Positions 27,360 through 36,659 of a DNA stretch of 64,000 nucleotides are shown in pieces (position 1 is the stretch's first letter; each line of letters begins with the position of its first letter). This stretch comes from Planktotalea sp. Lineage in GTDB: Bacteria > Pseudomonadota > Alphaproteobacteria > Rhodobacterales > Rhodobacteraceae. The stretch covers positions 1-64,000 of the forward strand of contig NZ_JABBAL010000023.1 of NCBI RefSeq assembly GCF_018607995.1. The letters are read 5' to 3'. Below the pieces are notes generated by a model. The model saw only the letters and a program-made list of their open reading frames with translations, was not told the DNA's origin and ran no database searches. The position numbers were made by a program, and so were the translations under genes.

Positions 27360-28785
27360 TCGCGTATTACGGATGCGCCCCGTTGAGGGGCCATTCGCGC
27401 TGACACATAGCCTCAGCAATACGAACCGGATTTACTGCCTAAATGGCGCAGCCGAACGGCTTGGTCTTAGCGCAGGAATGCCCTTTTCCGACGCGCGCGC
27501 CTTTTGTCCTGACCTGCAAAGCCGCCCTGCCGATCTTCTCGCGGATAAGCGCTTCCAACATGCGCTGCGCCGTTGGGCAGTGCGCTATTGCCCTTGGGTT
27601 GGGCTTGAGGACGACGATGGTCTCGTGCTAGACATCACCGGTACCGCGCATCTGTTTGGTGGCGAAGCAGAGCTGCTGATGGACATGCGTCAAAGGCTTT
27701 CACGTGCAGGAATTACCGCGTGCATCGGACTTGGTGACAGTCGTGGTGCAGCATGGGCTTTGGCTCATCACGGTGAAGGTTCTGCGCCTGTGGGCGCGAC
27801 GTCGGACGTTCTCCAAGACCTCACTGTTGCAGCACTACGTCTTGAGGAAAAGACCGTCACAGGCTTAGGACGTCTCGGTTTGCGTACCATTGGAGAGCTC
27901 GCAAATGCCGCGCGCGCGCCTTTGACCCGTCGTTTCGGCCCGTCCCTTCTGATGCGTCTAGATCAAGCGCTTGGACAGCAACCCGAACAAATTACCCCGT
28001 TGAAAGATCCCCCCCACTACGGCGTGCGCATTACCCTGCCAGACCCCATCGGCATCAAAAGCGATGTGATGGAGGGCACCTCGCGCCTGCTCACCCAGCT
28101 CTGCGCCAAGCTAAAATCTCACGAAACAGGCGCACGCATATTAGCGCTGACCCTGCGCCGCGTCGATCAAGACAGCCAACAGGTCGAGCTCCGCCTCGCC
28201 CGCCCCATGCGCGACGCGAGCCGTATTCTACCGCTGTTTGAGCGCGGCATCGACGATGTGGATGCAGGCTACGGCATCGATCAAATGCGTCTTGAGGCGG
28301 TGCAGGTCGAACCCATGCCTGTGCAACAACTCAGCCACGTCTCCACGGGTCACAAAAACCAGCTTGATGATCTCATCACCCGCATTGGCACACGCATCGG
28401 CCTTGAAAACGTGCAACGTTTTCTACCAGCCGATAGCCACATTCCAGAACACAGCTATCAGATAGCTGCTGCAGCATTCTCAAGTCCTGAGAGCGCATGG
28501 AGCACCATACGCCCCCGTCCGCTGCATATTTTTCCACCTGCACCACTGCTCGGCACACATGCGGCACCCACCCCACCAAAACGCTTCCGTTGGCGGCGCA
28601 TGTCTTTCGCCACCGCACGTGCCTCTGGCCCCGAGCGCATCGCACCTGAGTGGTGGTTGGAAGCAGATGAATGGCGCACAGGCGTGCGAGATTATTGGTG
28701 CGTCGAAACACGCCAAGGCCGCCGCCTTTGGCTGTTTTTCACCCCGCAAAGCCCAAGCTGGTATGTCCAAGGCGAATTCGCATGA
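27301..28785 (+). CDS. imuB: ImuB, Y-family polymerase homologue
   Basis: A 494-residue Y-family DNA polymerase-like protein. The N-terminal IWFPRLASDRVLRMRP and NGAAERLGLSAGMPFSDARAF match ImuB rather than DinB. The catalytic carboxylates of active Y polymerases (DxD/DE) are not conserved (here DDGLVLDITGTAHLFGGE keeps only part), consistent with ImuB as a non-catalytic bridge between beta clamp and DnaE2. The C-terminal region has the RWRRM and WW motifs seen in relatives. Its start lies inside imuA and its stop overlaps dnaE2 (ATGA). Confidence 0.92.
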   Translation: MFDGIQRRVVSIWFPRLASDRVLRMRPVEGPFALTHSLSNTNRIYCLNGAAERLGLSAGMPFSDARAFCPDLQSRPADLLADKRFQHALRRWAVRYCPWVGLEDDDGLVLDITGTAHLFGGEAELLMDMRQRLSRAGITACIGLGDSRGAAWALAHHGEGSAPVGATSDVLQDLTVAALRLEEKTVTGLGRLGLRTIGELANAARAPLTRRFGPSLLMRLDQALGQQPEQITPLKDPPHYGVRITLPDPIGIKSDVMEGTSRLLTQLCAKLKSHETGARILALTLRRVDQDSQQVELRLARPMRDASRILPLFERGIDDVDAGYGIDQMRLEAVQVEPMPVQQLSHVSTGHKNQLDDLITRIGTRIGLENVQRFLPADSHIPEHSYQIAAAAFSSPESAWSTIRPRPLHIFPPAPLLGTHAAPTPPKRFRWRRMSFATARASGPERIAPEWWLEADEWRTGVRDYWCVETRQGRRLWLFFTPQSPSWYVQGEFA

Positions 28786-31700
28786 GCTACGCAGAACTCG
28801 CCACCACGACCAATTTCACCTTCCTACGCGGTGCTTCGCATCCCGAAGAATTGGTGACCCGCGCGGCAGAGCTTGGCCTGCAAGCGATCGCAATCACCGA
28901 CCACAATTCCATTGCGGGTGTCGTGCGCGCCTATGCGGCCCTTAAGGAGCTTAAACGCACGAGTGAAGATACCATACGCATCCGTTCGGAAACGCAACTG
29001 GATCACTCGTCACGTCAAGAAGTAGGCGATCCACAGCACATCCCTCGACCCGAAACGGTCCATCTCCCCAAACTGATCGTTGGTGCCCGTCTCGTGCTAC
29101 GCGATAGCCATATCGATTGGATAGCCCTTCCCAAAGATCGCGCAGCGTATAGCCGCCTCACCCGCCTTCTCACCCTTGGCAAACGCCGCGCAGAAAAAGG
29201 GCAATGTCATCTCGACCTGCCTGATCTGCTTGAGGGTTGCTCCGGCATGATCTTGATTGCCCTGCCTCGTGGTCCTTTGCGCAAAACCACCCATGATATC
29301 GCACAAATGCAACGCCGCTATCCCAGCCACGTCTTCCTTGGCGCGGCCCCGCGCTACAATGGCTCCGATCAAGCATACCTTGCCGCTTGCGCCCGCCTCG
29401 CGCTCAAAACATCGGCACCCATGGTCGCTGTCGGCGATCCACTCATGCACCATGGCAAACGCCGTCAACTCGCAGATGTGCTGACGTGCATGCGCGAACA
29501 TATCACTATTGATCAGATCGGCACACGTGCGCTGCCCAATGCCGAACGCCGCCTCAAAGGTCATGCGGATATGTCCCGTGTGTTTCGCGATCATCCTGCC
29601 GCTGTGCAGCGGAGCGTCGAAATCGGCGCACGCTGTAGCTTTTGCCTCAACGAGTTGTCTTACGAATACCCCGATGAGATCAGCGAAGGCGAACCACCCC
29701 AAGAGCGCCTGACCCGCCTCGCCTATGAGGGCATGATGCGACGCTACCCCAACGGCGCAACAGAAAAAGCAAAAGCACAGATCAAGAAGGAACTTAAGCT
29801 CGTTAAGGCACTGGATTTCCCTGCCTATTTCCTGACTGTACATGACATAGTACAATTCGCGCGCTCCCAAGGAATCCTCTGCCAAGGGCGCGGATCAGCC
29901 GCCAATTCGATCCTGTGTTATCTGCTCGGCATCACCGAAGTCAGCCCCGAAGTGATCACCATGGTGGTCGAGCGTTTCGTGTCTGAAGCGCGCGCAGAGC
30001 CACCTGACATTGACGTCGATTTCGAACATGAGCGCCGCGAAGAGGTGATTCAGCATATTTACGCCAAGTACGGACGTCATCGCGCGGGGCTGTGCGCCAC
30101 TGTCACCCATTTTCGCACCCGCGGTGCCATCCGCGAGGTGGGCAAAGTCATGGGGCTGAGTGAGGATGTAACAGCAGGATTGTCGAGCCAAATCTGGGGG
30201 CAATCAGAAAAAGGGGCCAACCCTGAACGCGTGCGCGAATTGGGGCTGAACCTTGAAGATCGCCGCCTTGCACAGACCATCCGCCTGATTAGTGAGATCA
30301 TCGGTTTTCCAAGGCACCTATCGCAGCACGTCGGCGGATTTGTCATTACAAAAGAACGGCTTGATGAGTTATGCCCGATTGAAAACGCCGCAATGGAGGA
30401 TCGTACAGTCATCGAATGGGACAAAGATGACATCGACACTTTGGGCATTCTAAAGGTCGATATTCTAGGCCTTGGCATGCTCAGCTGCATCCGCAAAAGC
30501 TTTGATCTGCTACGAGAGCATGACCGCAAAACTCTCTCTATCGCGACAATTCCACAGGAGGATCCGCAAACCTACGATATGCTCTGCGTGGCCGATGCGA
30601 TTGGGGTCTTCCAAGTGGAATCTCGCGCGCAGATGAACTTCCTCCCGCGCATGTTGCCGCGCAAATTCTACGATCTGGTGATCGAGGTCGCCATCGTGCG
30701 CCCCGGTCCCATTCAGGGCGGCATGGTGCACCCCTATATCAACCGCCGCCAAGGCCGCGAGGAAGTGCACTTTCCCTCCAAAGAGCTTGAAGATGTGCTC
30801 GGCAAGACCCTTGGCGTACCGCTGTTCCAAGAGCAAGCGATGCAAATCTCCGTGGTCGCCGCAGGCTTTGATCCCTCTGAGGCGGATCAACTACGCCGCT
30901 CCCTCGCCACGTTCCGACGCATGGGCACGATCAGCACCTTGAAGGACCGTTTTATCAATGGCATGCTCGCGCGCGGCTATGATGAGGACTTCGCGCAGCG
31001 TTGCTTCGCGCAGATTGAAGGTTTTGGCGAATACGGTTTTCCCGAAAGCCACGCCGCCGCTTTTGCGATGCTGGTTTACGTGTCGGCTTGGTTAAAAAAA
31101 CACCACCCTGCGGTCTTTGCCTGCGCGCTTTTGAACTCCCAACCCATGGGCTTTTACGCCCCCGCCCAGATCGTGCGCGACGCGCGCGAACACCATATCG
31201 AAGTGCGGCCCATTTGCGTGAACGCGAGCACCTGGGACAACACATTAGAGCGTCGCAGCGATGGAGCTTTGGCGTTGCGTTTGGGCTTTCGTCAGATCAA
31301 GGGCTTTCGCAAGGCGGATGCCGATTGGATCGTCGCTGCGCGCGGCAATGGCTACCGCGATCCCGAAGCCGTCTGGCTGCGCGCGGGGGTTGCCCCTGCT
31401 GTTATGGAACGCCTTGCCGAAGCGGATGGGTTTTCGGATATGGGCCACACACGTCGCGACGCACTTTGGTTGGTAAAGGCCATCCGTGGGCAGCAACCCT
31501 TACCGCTCTTCAACGATCCTATTGATGGGGAGAGTATTCACGAACCTGATGTGGTTCTGTCCGCCATGCATTTGGGTGAGGAAGTGGTGGAGGATTACGT
31601 CTCCATGCGGCTCACCTTGCGCGCCCATCCGATGGAATTGTTGCGCCCGAACATTGCAGGGCTTACGCCGCATGATAAGCTGCCCAACGCACCTTTACAT

Positions 31701-32090
31701 AGAATTTCTGTATGCGGCTTGGTGATCACGCGCCAACGGCCCGGCACGGCTTCAGGCGTTATTTTCCTCACGCTTGAGGATGAAACAGGTGTCAGTAATG
31801 TGGTGGTTTGGCCCAAGCTTTATGAAAAATATCCCCGCGCAGTGATGGGGGGGCGCCTTTTGCGCGTTACAGGCTTTTTGCAGCGGGAAGGGATTGTCGT
31901 GCATGTGATTGCCCAAGAGGTCGAGGACCTGTCGCATCGTTTAGGCGAGCTCGGCCATCCGCTTGATGATCAGGTCGGAATCACACGTCCCGAAGCCGAT
32001 GATGCCCCACGTCCGCGTCGCCAACCTGCGCGTGCCATGCATCCGAGGGATCAGGCCAAGCGGCTATTTCCAAGTCGTGACTTTCATTAA
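28782..32090 (+). CDS. dnaE2: Error-prone DNA polymerase III alpha subunit DnaE2
   Basis: A 1102-residue C-family polymerase (also ImuC). An N-terminal PHP domain starts with YAELATTTNFTFLRGASHPE and AITDHNSIAG. The catalytic core has GRGSAANSILCYLLGIT, PPDIDVDFEHERREEV (three Asp), QHVGGFVITKERLDELCPIE, RPGPIQGGMVHPYI and FPESHAAAFA. The C-terminal OB domain contains ISVCGLVITRQRPGTA and FLTLEDETG. Start at 28782 overlaps the imuB stop. The length and domain set match DnaE2 rather than replicative DnaE1, which is longer. It completes the imuA-imuB-dnaE2 cassette. Confidence 0.97.
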   Translation: MSYAELATTTNFTFLRGASHPEELVTRAAELGLQAIAITDHNSIAGVVRAYAALKELKRTSEDTIRIRSETQLDHSSRQEVGDPQHIPRPETVHLPKLIVGARLVLRDSHIDWIALPKDRAAYSRLTRLLTLGKRRAEKGQCHLDLPDLLEGCSGMILIALPRGPLRKTTHDIAQMQRRYPSHVFLGAAPRYNGSDQAYLAACARLALKTSAPMVAVGDPLMHHGKRRQLADVLTCMREHITIDQIGTRALPNAERRLKGHADMSRVFRDHPAAVQRSVEIGARCSFCLNELSYEYPDEISEGEPPQERLTRLAYEGMMRRYPNGATEKAKAQIKKELKLVKALDFPAYFLTVHDIVQFARSQGILCQGRGSAANSILCYLLGITEVSPEVITMVVERFVSEARAEPPDIDVDFEHERREEVIQHIYAKYGRHRAGLCATVTHFRTRGAIREVGKVMGLSEDVTAGLSSQIWGQSEKGANPERVRELGLNLEDRRLAQTIRLISEIIGFPRHLSQHVGGFVITKERLDELCPIENAAMEDRTVIEWDKDDIDTLGILKVDILGLGMLSCIRKSFDLLREHDRKTLSIATIPQEDPQTYDMLCVADAIGVFQVESRAQMNFLPRMLPRKFYDLVIEVAIVRPGPIQGGMVHPYINRRQGREEVHFPSKELEDVLGKTLGVPLFQEQAMQISVVAAGFDPSEADQLRRSLATFRRMGTISTLKDRFINGMLARGYDEDFAQRCFAQIEGFGEYGFPESHAAAFAMLVYVSAWLKKHHPAVFACALLNSQPMGFYAPAQIVRDAREHHIEVRPICVNASTWDNTLERRSDGALALRLGFRQIKGFRKADADWIVAARGNGYRDPEAVWLRAGVAPAVMERLAEADGFSDMGHTRRDALWLVKAIRGQQPLPLFNDPIDGESIHEPDVVLSAMHLGEEVVEDYVSMRLTLRAHPMELLRPNIAGLTPHDKLPNAPLHRISVCGLVITRQRPGTASGVIFLTLEDETGVSNVVVWPKLYEKYPRAVMGGRLLRVTGFLQREGIVVHVIAQEVEDLSHRLGELGHPLDDQVGITRPEADDAPRPRRQPARAMHPRDQAKRLFPSRDFH

Positions 32091-32554
32091 AGGTTGAGGG
32101 GCTCTGCCGCGTCTCTGCAAGCCGAGAATCCCCGGCAAAATTTATGGAAAAGGGAGACGCGTATAATTTCATCGCGAAAGCCCATGTCAGAGAAAACTTG
32201 CGCTTCCAGCGTTGGGGTCGCGATGCCTGTTAAGGATACTGTGAGCACGCAATCCACCTGATCCGCGCGCCGACCTGCATCGCACAGAGCCGCGCCCGCC
32301 GCATCCAGAAACATCGCTTTCGCACCTGTCATAAAGGCGGTGTTGCGATCGCCCCAACCGTGAGGTTCATGAAACTAGTCAATCGGCACAACAGAGTAGG
32401 GCCGATCAATGCCCGCGCTCACAAAACTTTTCGAAAGGCGGCCGAACTAAGGATATTTAATGCCAAAATTGATGCTCACACGCGCACGCACTTCATCTTG
32501 TGTCAGGCAATAAGGCGGAAGCGTCGTGGATAATCCATGTAGGTGTACTGACAT
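32087..32554 (-). pseudogene. Truncated type III polyketide synthase
   Basis: From an ATG at 32554 the minus strand reads MSVHLHGLSTTLPPYCLTQD, EVRARVSINFGIKYP-stop-FGRL, VSAGIDRPYSVVPID-stop-FHEPHGWGDRN, FLDAAGAALCDAGRRADQVD, then CVLTVSLTGIATPTLEAQVF and MGFRDEIIRV. This is a continuous frame of a chalcone/stilbene synthase-like N-terminus with two nonsense codons (TAG for Glu and TAG for Trp by comparison with the family). After about 135 residues homology ends where the active-site Cys segment should begin, and dnaE2 abuts. Inactive remnant; the rest of the gene is deleted. Confidence 0.8.
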
Positions 32555-32667
32555 TCAACGTCCTGCAGCGCAAGAAGATGTCACGGCTTTTGCAAATGTT
32601 AGAGCACTATCCAACCCACTTTGAAAGCCGGAAAGGTCCAATAAATCCGCTCAACTGTTTTAAATCA

Positions 32668-34230
32668 CTACGCCAAGCGGGTCGCACGCGGACTTTCATC
32701 CATTTGGAACGTCAAATGATCTACCAAGCGTAGTGTCAGCTCTGCCCGAACATCCTTGACCGAAGGGTCATCCCACAAGTTATTGCACTCTCTCAGGTCC
32801 GTGTTCAGATCGTAAAGCTCACCCCAGGCTTCCCCCGCAAAGATCGACATGCGCCAGTCTTTTGTCCGCAACGTCCGCGCGCGCACCGCTTTGGTGAACC
32901 CCATGCGCGGACCACCATCATTGTGCTCGATCATCACCTCGTCGCGGTGCACCTGCGTGCCATCCAGCGCCTCAAGAAAACTACTGCCTTGAATACCATT
33001 GTAGGGGGCCAAACCTGCACGATCCAAAATGCTGGCAGAGATGTCGATTGTCGAGGCAAGAGTTCCCGTCTGTACACCTTTGCGCATGCCAGGATCAGAC
33101 CAGATCATCGGAACACGGGTGATAGATGGTAACGGGATCGCTCCCTTCAGCATCAGATTAAAATCGCCCAGATAATCGCCATGATCAGAGGTAAAGATGA
33201 TTACCGTATTATCATACTCGCCCGATGCTTTCAGCGCATCGATAACGCGACCAATGTGGTCGTCGATCATTGTGATCATACCTGCTGTCAGCGCTTTCGC
33301 TTCTCGCACATGTTGATCGCTCGCTCGGAAAGCAAATTGCGGGATCGCTGGCTCCTCGCCTGTCTCCCACATTTTCGTCTCGTGCTGCATAGGAGGTGTC
33401 GGGTTCTGATGTGCATCGTAAGGCAGATCCACGTCAAAATCGTTAGGATCATACATATCCCAGTATTTGCCCGGCGGATTAAACGGATGATGCGGATCTG
33501 GGAAAGACACAAACGCAAAGAACGGATCGTCGCCCGCTTTGCGCTCCTCTAGATAAGAGATTGCTTTATCCGCAACCCAAGCAGTTGGATACTTATCCTC
33601 TGGAATGGGAGTGCGGTAAGCTTGTGGGCATGTGTAATCATGCGCCAACTCATTCGCGGGGTCATGTAACTCCTGCCAATTTGGCACGGTTTCGCGGAAC
33701 CATTGACCATATTGGCCACCACATTGATCCCCGTGACTTGTCGCCATTTCAACATGCTGAAAACCGTAATAGGGAGTCTCGAACAGTGCATCCGAAGGCT
33801 TGTCAAAACTCGCTGGTTCTTCTTTGGTGTATTTCCCTGTGTCAGGTCTCCATGCTTCGGGCACCAAGCGTTCAACTTGATCTTCTTTGCGTAGAGGTGG
33901 ACTATCGGTAAAGGGTTGGAGATGGCTTTTACCAAAGCTTGCCGTCGCGTATCCACCAGCGGCGAGCACATCGACGAAAGTATTCGCGCGTTCTGATAAC
34001 AAACAGCCATTATGGCGCAACCCATGCACTGACGGCATACGCCCCGTCATCAAGGATGCACGGTTGGGCATGCACACGGGCAAAGCGACATGGAAATCTT
34101 CGAACCGCGTGCCTTTGGCGGCAATTGCGTCAATGTTGGGCGTGCGCACCACAGGATGCCCCGCACAGCCAAGCCAATCCGCGCGGTGTTGGTCGGTGAT
34201 AAACAACAGGAAATTCGGTTTCTGTGTCAT
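32668..34230 (-). CDS. Sulfatase-family hydrolase
   Basis: A 520-residue member of the alkaline phosphatase/sulfatase superfamily. The metal-binding start is LLFITDQHRADWLGCAGHP, the formylglycine motif is CMPNRASLMTGR with Cys at residue 53 (CxPxR), and VIIFTSDHGDYLGDF supplies the second set of metal ligands. No signal peptide, so it is probably cytoplasmic. It could cleave sulfate esters or phosphonate monoesters; sequence alone does not decide. It lies 24 bases downstream of a TRAP transporter, suggesting that the transporter imports its sulfated substrate. It needs a formylglycine-generating enzyme from elsewhere. Confidence 0.92.
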   Translation of the reverse strand: MTQKPNFLLFITDQHRADWLGCAGHPVVRTPNIDAIAAKGTRFEDFHVALPVCMPNRASLMTGRMPSVHGLRHNGCLLSERANTFVDVLAAGGYATASFGKSHLQPFTDSPPLRKEDQVERLVPEAWRPDTGKYTKEEPASFDKPSDALFETPYYGFQHVEMATSHGDQCGGQYGQWFRETVPNWQELHDPANELAHDYTCPQAYRTPIPEDKYPTAWVADKAISYLEERKAGDDPFFAFVSFPDPHHPFNPPGKYWDMYDPNDFDVDLPYDAHQNPTPPMQHETKMWETGEEPAIPQFAFRASDQHVREAKALTAGMITMIDDHIGRVIDALKASGEYDNTVIIFTSDHGDYLGDFNLMLKGAIPLPSITRVPMIWSDPGMRKGVQTGTLASTIDISASILDRAGLAPYNGIQGSSFLEALDGTQVHRDEVMIEHNDGGPRMGFTKAVRARTLRTKDWRMSIFAGEAWGELYDLNTDLRECNNLWDDPSVKDVRAELTLRLVDHLTFQMDESPRATRLA

Positions 34231-34254
34231 GAGCTAAATCCTCTATGCGGCAAT

Positions 34255-36579
34255 CTACTGCCGGTTCATCACACGGTGCACAATCAAAAGACCAACGCCC
34301 ACCGCAATCGCTGCAAGATGGATCGTTTCAGGCTTGGCCAGTACCGTTGCCGCAACGGCCAAACGGATCAACACCCAAGGCATACTCAGCGGTCCCGTGT
34401 CATAGCGCGACAGTGCACTCGCGATGAGATAAAGCGCGAAGATAAGTCGTGCGAGCAACCACAAAAGCGCTATCACTGTGACCCCGTTCTCATAGCCCGG
34501 CAGGAATTTTTTACCGGGGCTTGATGGGTCAATAAGCGCTTGGTCAATCAACAATAATTCTGGGTAAAAGGCAAAGATGAACGGGATCACGAACATCACG
34601 ATGCCCGAGCGCACGGCGCTGAACCCTGTAGCCATCGGTTCAGCTTTGGTGATCGTCGAGGCGGCAAATGCAGCCAAGGCCACAGGCGGCGTGATCGCTG
34701 ACGCAACCGCGAAGTAAAAGATGAACATATGCGCAGTGAAGGTCGCAAGTCCGAGGCCGATCAGTAGTGGCCCCATTAACAAAGCGACGTTGATATAGGC
34801 AGGCACCGCAGGCATTCCCATTCCCAATAAGACCGCCAAAAGCATCGTGATACCTAGCGCCATGAGCTGCATGGAGAAGGACGCACTACCGCCAAGATCA
34901 AGCGACAGCAAGAAGCTGAGCACGTCGATCCCAATGAATTTTGACAGACCCGTGAAGTTAAGACTGACGTCGATCACAGTCACCGCAAGGAACATCAGAT
35001 ACAATGTCGATACCGTGATCCCCGCATCCGCCAAAGCGTCCAGCGCCTTACGAGGTGTCTTGCGGAAATCCTTGTCGAGAAATAGCAGCGCAATCACCAA
35101 AGCGGCACCCCACCATCCTGTCGCGCCCGCATCGCCAGCGGCGTTCTGGTAGAGTTGCAAGAACCAAGGCAGCTCAATCGGACGGCACACGCCATTATTG
35201 ATCACAGTCTCAGCACCGAGCAACCAACCAAGCCAACCACAGCCAACCGCATCTTTCTTCGTCAGCAAAAGAACGAGGATCAACAGGATCGGCAGAAAGA
35301 TTTGCATCAAGTGCAGAATGTCTGTTCGGGTGATACGCATGTCGTCGGTGAATTCACCGAACGCTTCGATCCCTTGTTTGCGCGATTGGAACATCGCAGT
35401 GAGAAAGAGGCAGAAGAAATAAGCAATCGCAGGGATCGTTGCTGCGATAATCACGTCACCGTAAGGTGTTGCTGTGAGTGCAGCGAGGATGAACGCCGCG
35501 ACGCCCATCACAGGTGGCATGATTGAGCCACCCGAGGAGGCCGCCGCCTCAACGCCGCCTGCGAAGACACGTGAAAAACCTGATTTTATCATCATTGGAA
35601 TCGTAAGAACCCCAGTTGAGAGAACGTTCGTCACAGGGCCACCCGTGATCGTACCAAACATCGCCGACGACACAATCGCCGCATGGGCAGGCCCGCCGCG
35701 CAAATTGCGGGTCCAACGGAAGGCAAGTTTGATCAGCGATTTTCCGCCCGCCGATTTACCGAACATTGCCCCAAGGATAATGTAGGGAAACACGAGGTTC
35801 ATAATTACGTACATGAACCGGCCCAACATGCCGGAGGAGTTATTAACCAAAGCGTCATGCACATTGGGCACGCCGTCCAGGAAGGTGCGCGGCTCCCCGC
35901 CAAGTTTGGTCATCAAATATTTGTTGATGTCGTCAGGTCCGTGGAAATACCACACCAGCACCGTGCCGATCGTGTAGGCCGCAACCAGCATCGCGACCAA
36001 GACCAAGGGCAAGCCCCAAACCCTCACGTTATAGCCAAGGAAAACCAGGATCGACGCACCCATGATCGCCACAAGCCAGACCCCGGTGGTCGCCACGCAT
36101 TTCGGGTCTTCCACTGTGTCTGGCACAGGCAGCCCCATGGTTTCCGCGAACTCGATCTCTGCAGCAAGGGTTTCCGCCATGATCCGTGCGCGCTCGCCCG
36201 TAAAGGCATCTATGATGCAAACGCTATCAATCTCAATGAGATAGGTGATGGAAATCGCAGCCGCGGCAACCACCAAAGCGGTGTCCATAAAACAGCCAAA
36301 CCAAGCACGCGACGTGCCTGCCCATGCGCGCCACATGGAATGTTTCATCACAACGATCAGCATCATGATGAAGAACACCAATGGATAGAAGTACTCAGTA
36401 GAGAAAGAGCGCACTTTCAGCTTTTTGATACCCGTCATCGTTTGCCACATCTGATCCCACCCTGGGATTGTTGGCATGCTGTTGACGATCCCCATCGCAA
36501 CAAAAATCAACGCAAGAATGTACACGTATTTGCTTGGAATTATCGTGTCTTGCGGTTTCTGGTCGCTCGTGTCGGACAT
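34255..36579 (-). CDS. TRAP transporter fused membrane subunit (TAXI type, DctQM)
   Basis: A 774-residue inner-membrane protein with about sixteen hydrophobic helices. The N-terminal third corresponds to the small DctQ-like subunit, and the remainder to the large DctM subunit, with SSGMLGRFMYVIMNLVFPYI, AIVSSAMFGTITGGPVTNVL, EAAASSGGSIMPPVMGVAAF and the late GMGMPAVPAYINVALLMGPL. Fused QM subunits are the rule for TAXI-TRAP systems. It couples sodium or proton flux to substrate uptake. It follows the binding-protein gene after an 80-base gap with a stem-loop. Confidence 0.94.
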   Translation of the reverse strand: MSDTSDQKPQDTIIPSKYVYILALIFVAMGIVNSMPTIPGWDQMWQTMTGIKKLKVRSFSTEYFYPLVFFIMMLIVVMKHSMWRAWAGTSRAWFGCFMDTALVVAAAAISITYLIEIDSVCIIDAFTGERARIMAETLAAEIEFAETMGLPVPDTVEDPKCVATTGVWLVAIMGASILVFLGYNVRVWGLPLVLVAMLVAAYTIGTVLVWYFHGPDDINKYLMTKLGGEPRTFLDGVPNVHDALVNNSSGMLGRFMYVIMNLVFPYIILGAMFGKSAGGKSLIKLAFRWTRNLRGGPAHAAIVSSAMFGTITGGPVTNVLSTGVLTIPMMIKSGFSRVFAGGVEAAASSGGSIMPPVMGVAAFILAALTATPYGDVIIAATIPAIAYFFCLFLTAMFQSRKQGIEAFGEFTDDMRITRTDILHLMQIFLPILLILVLLLTKKDAVGCGWLGWLLGAETVINNGVCRPIELPWFLQLYQNAAGDAGATGWWGAALVIALLFLDKDFRKTPRKALDALADAGITVSTLYLMFLAVTVIDVSLNFTGLSKFIGIDVLSFLLSLDLGGSASFSMQLMALGITMLLAVLLGMGMPAVPAYINVALLMGPLLIGLGLATFTAHMFIFYFAVASAITPPVALAAFAASTITKAEPMATGFSAVRSGIVMFVIPFIFAFYPELLLIDQALIDPSSPGKKFLPGYENGVTVIALLWLLARLIFALYLIASALSRYDTGPLSMPWVLIRLAVAATVLAKPETIHLAAIAVGVGLLIVHRVMNRQ

Positions 36580-36607
36580 GGCTCACCTGCGGGGTCTAGT
36601 GTCACAA

Positions 36608-36636
36608 AGGGCGCCGCCAATGTCTGGCGACGCCCT
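36608..36636 (-). terminator. Intergenic stem-loop between TAXI binding protein and TRAP membrane subunit
   Basis: On the transcript strand AGGGCGTCGCCA (36636-36625) pairs with TGGCGGCGCCCT (36619-36608) over 12 positions with one G-U pair, closing a 5-base loop. Only three T follow the stem, so full termination is doubtful; a role in stabilising the binding-protein mRNA or partial termination is more likely. Confidence 0.6.
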
Positions 36637-36659
36637 ATTTTACTTACCGAAAACTGGGA

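Noticed and set aside
29097-29885. A 262-codon open frame on the minus strand inside dnaE2
   Set aside because: It is antisense to the PHP and palm region of dnaE2, has no recognisable domain and no ribosome site; codon bias of dnaE2 explains it.
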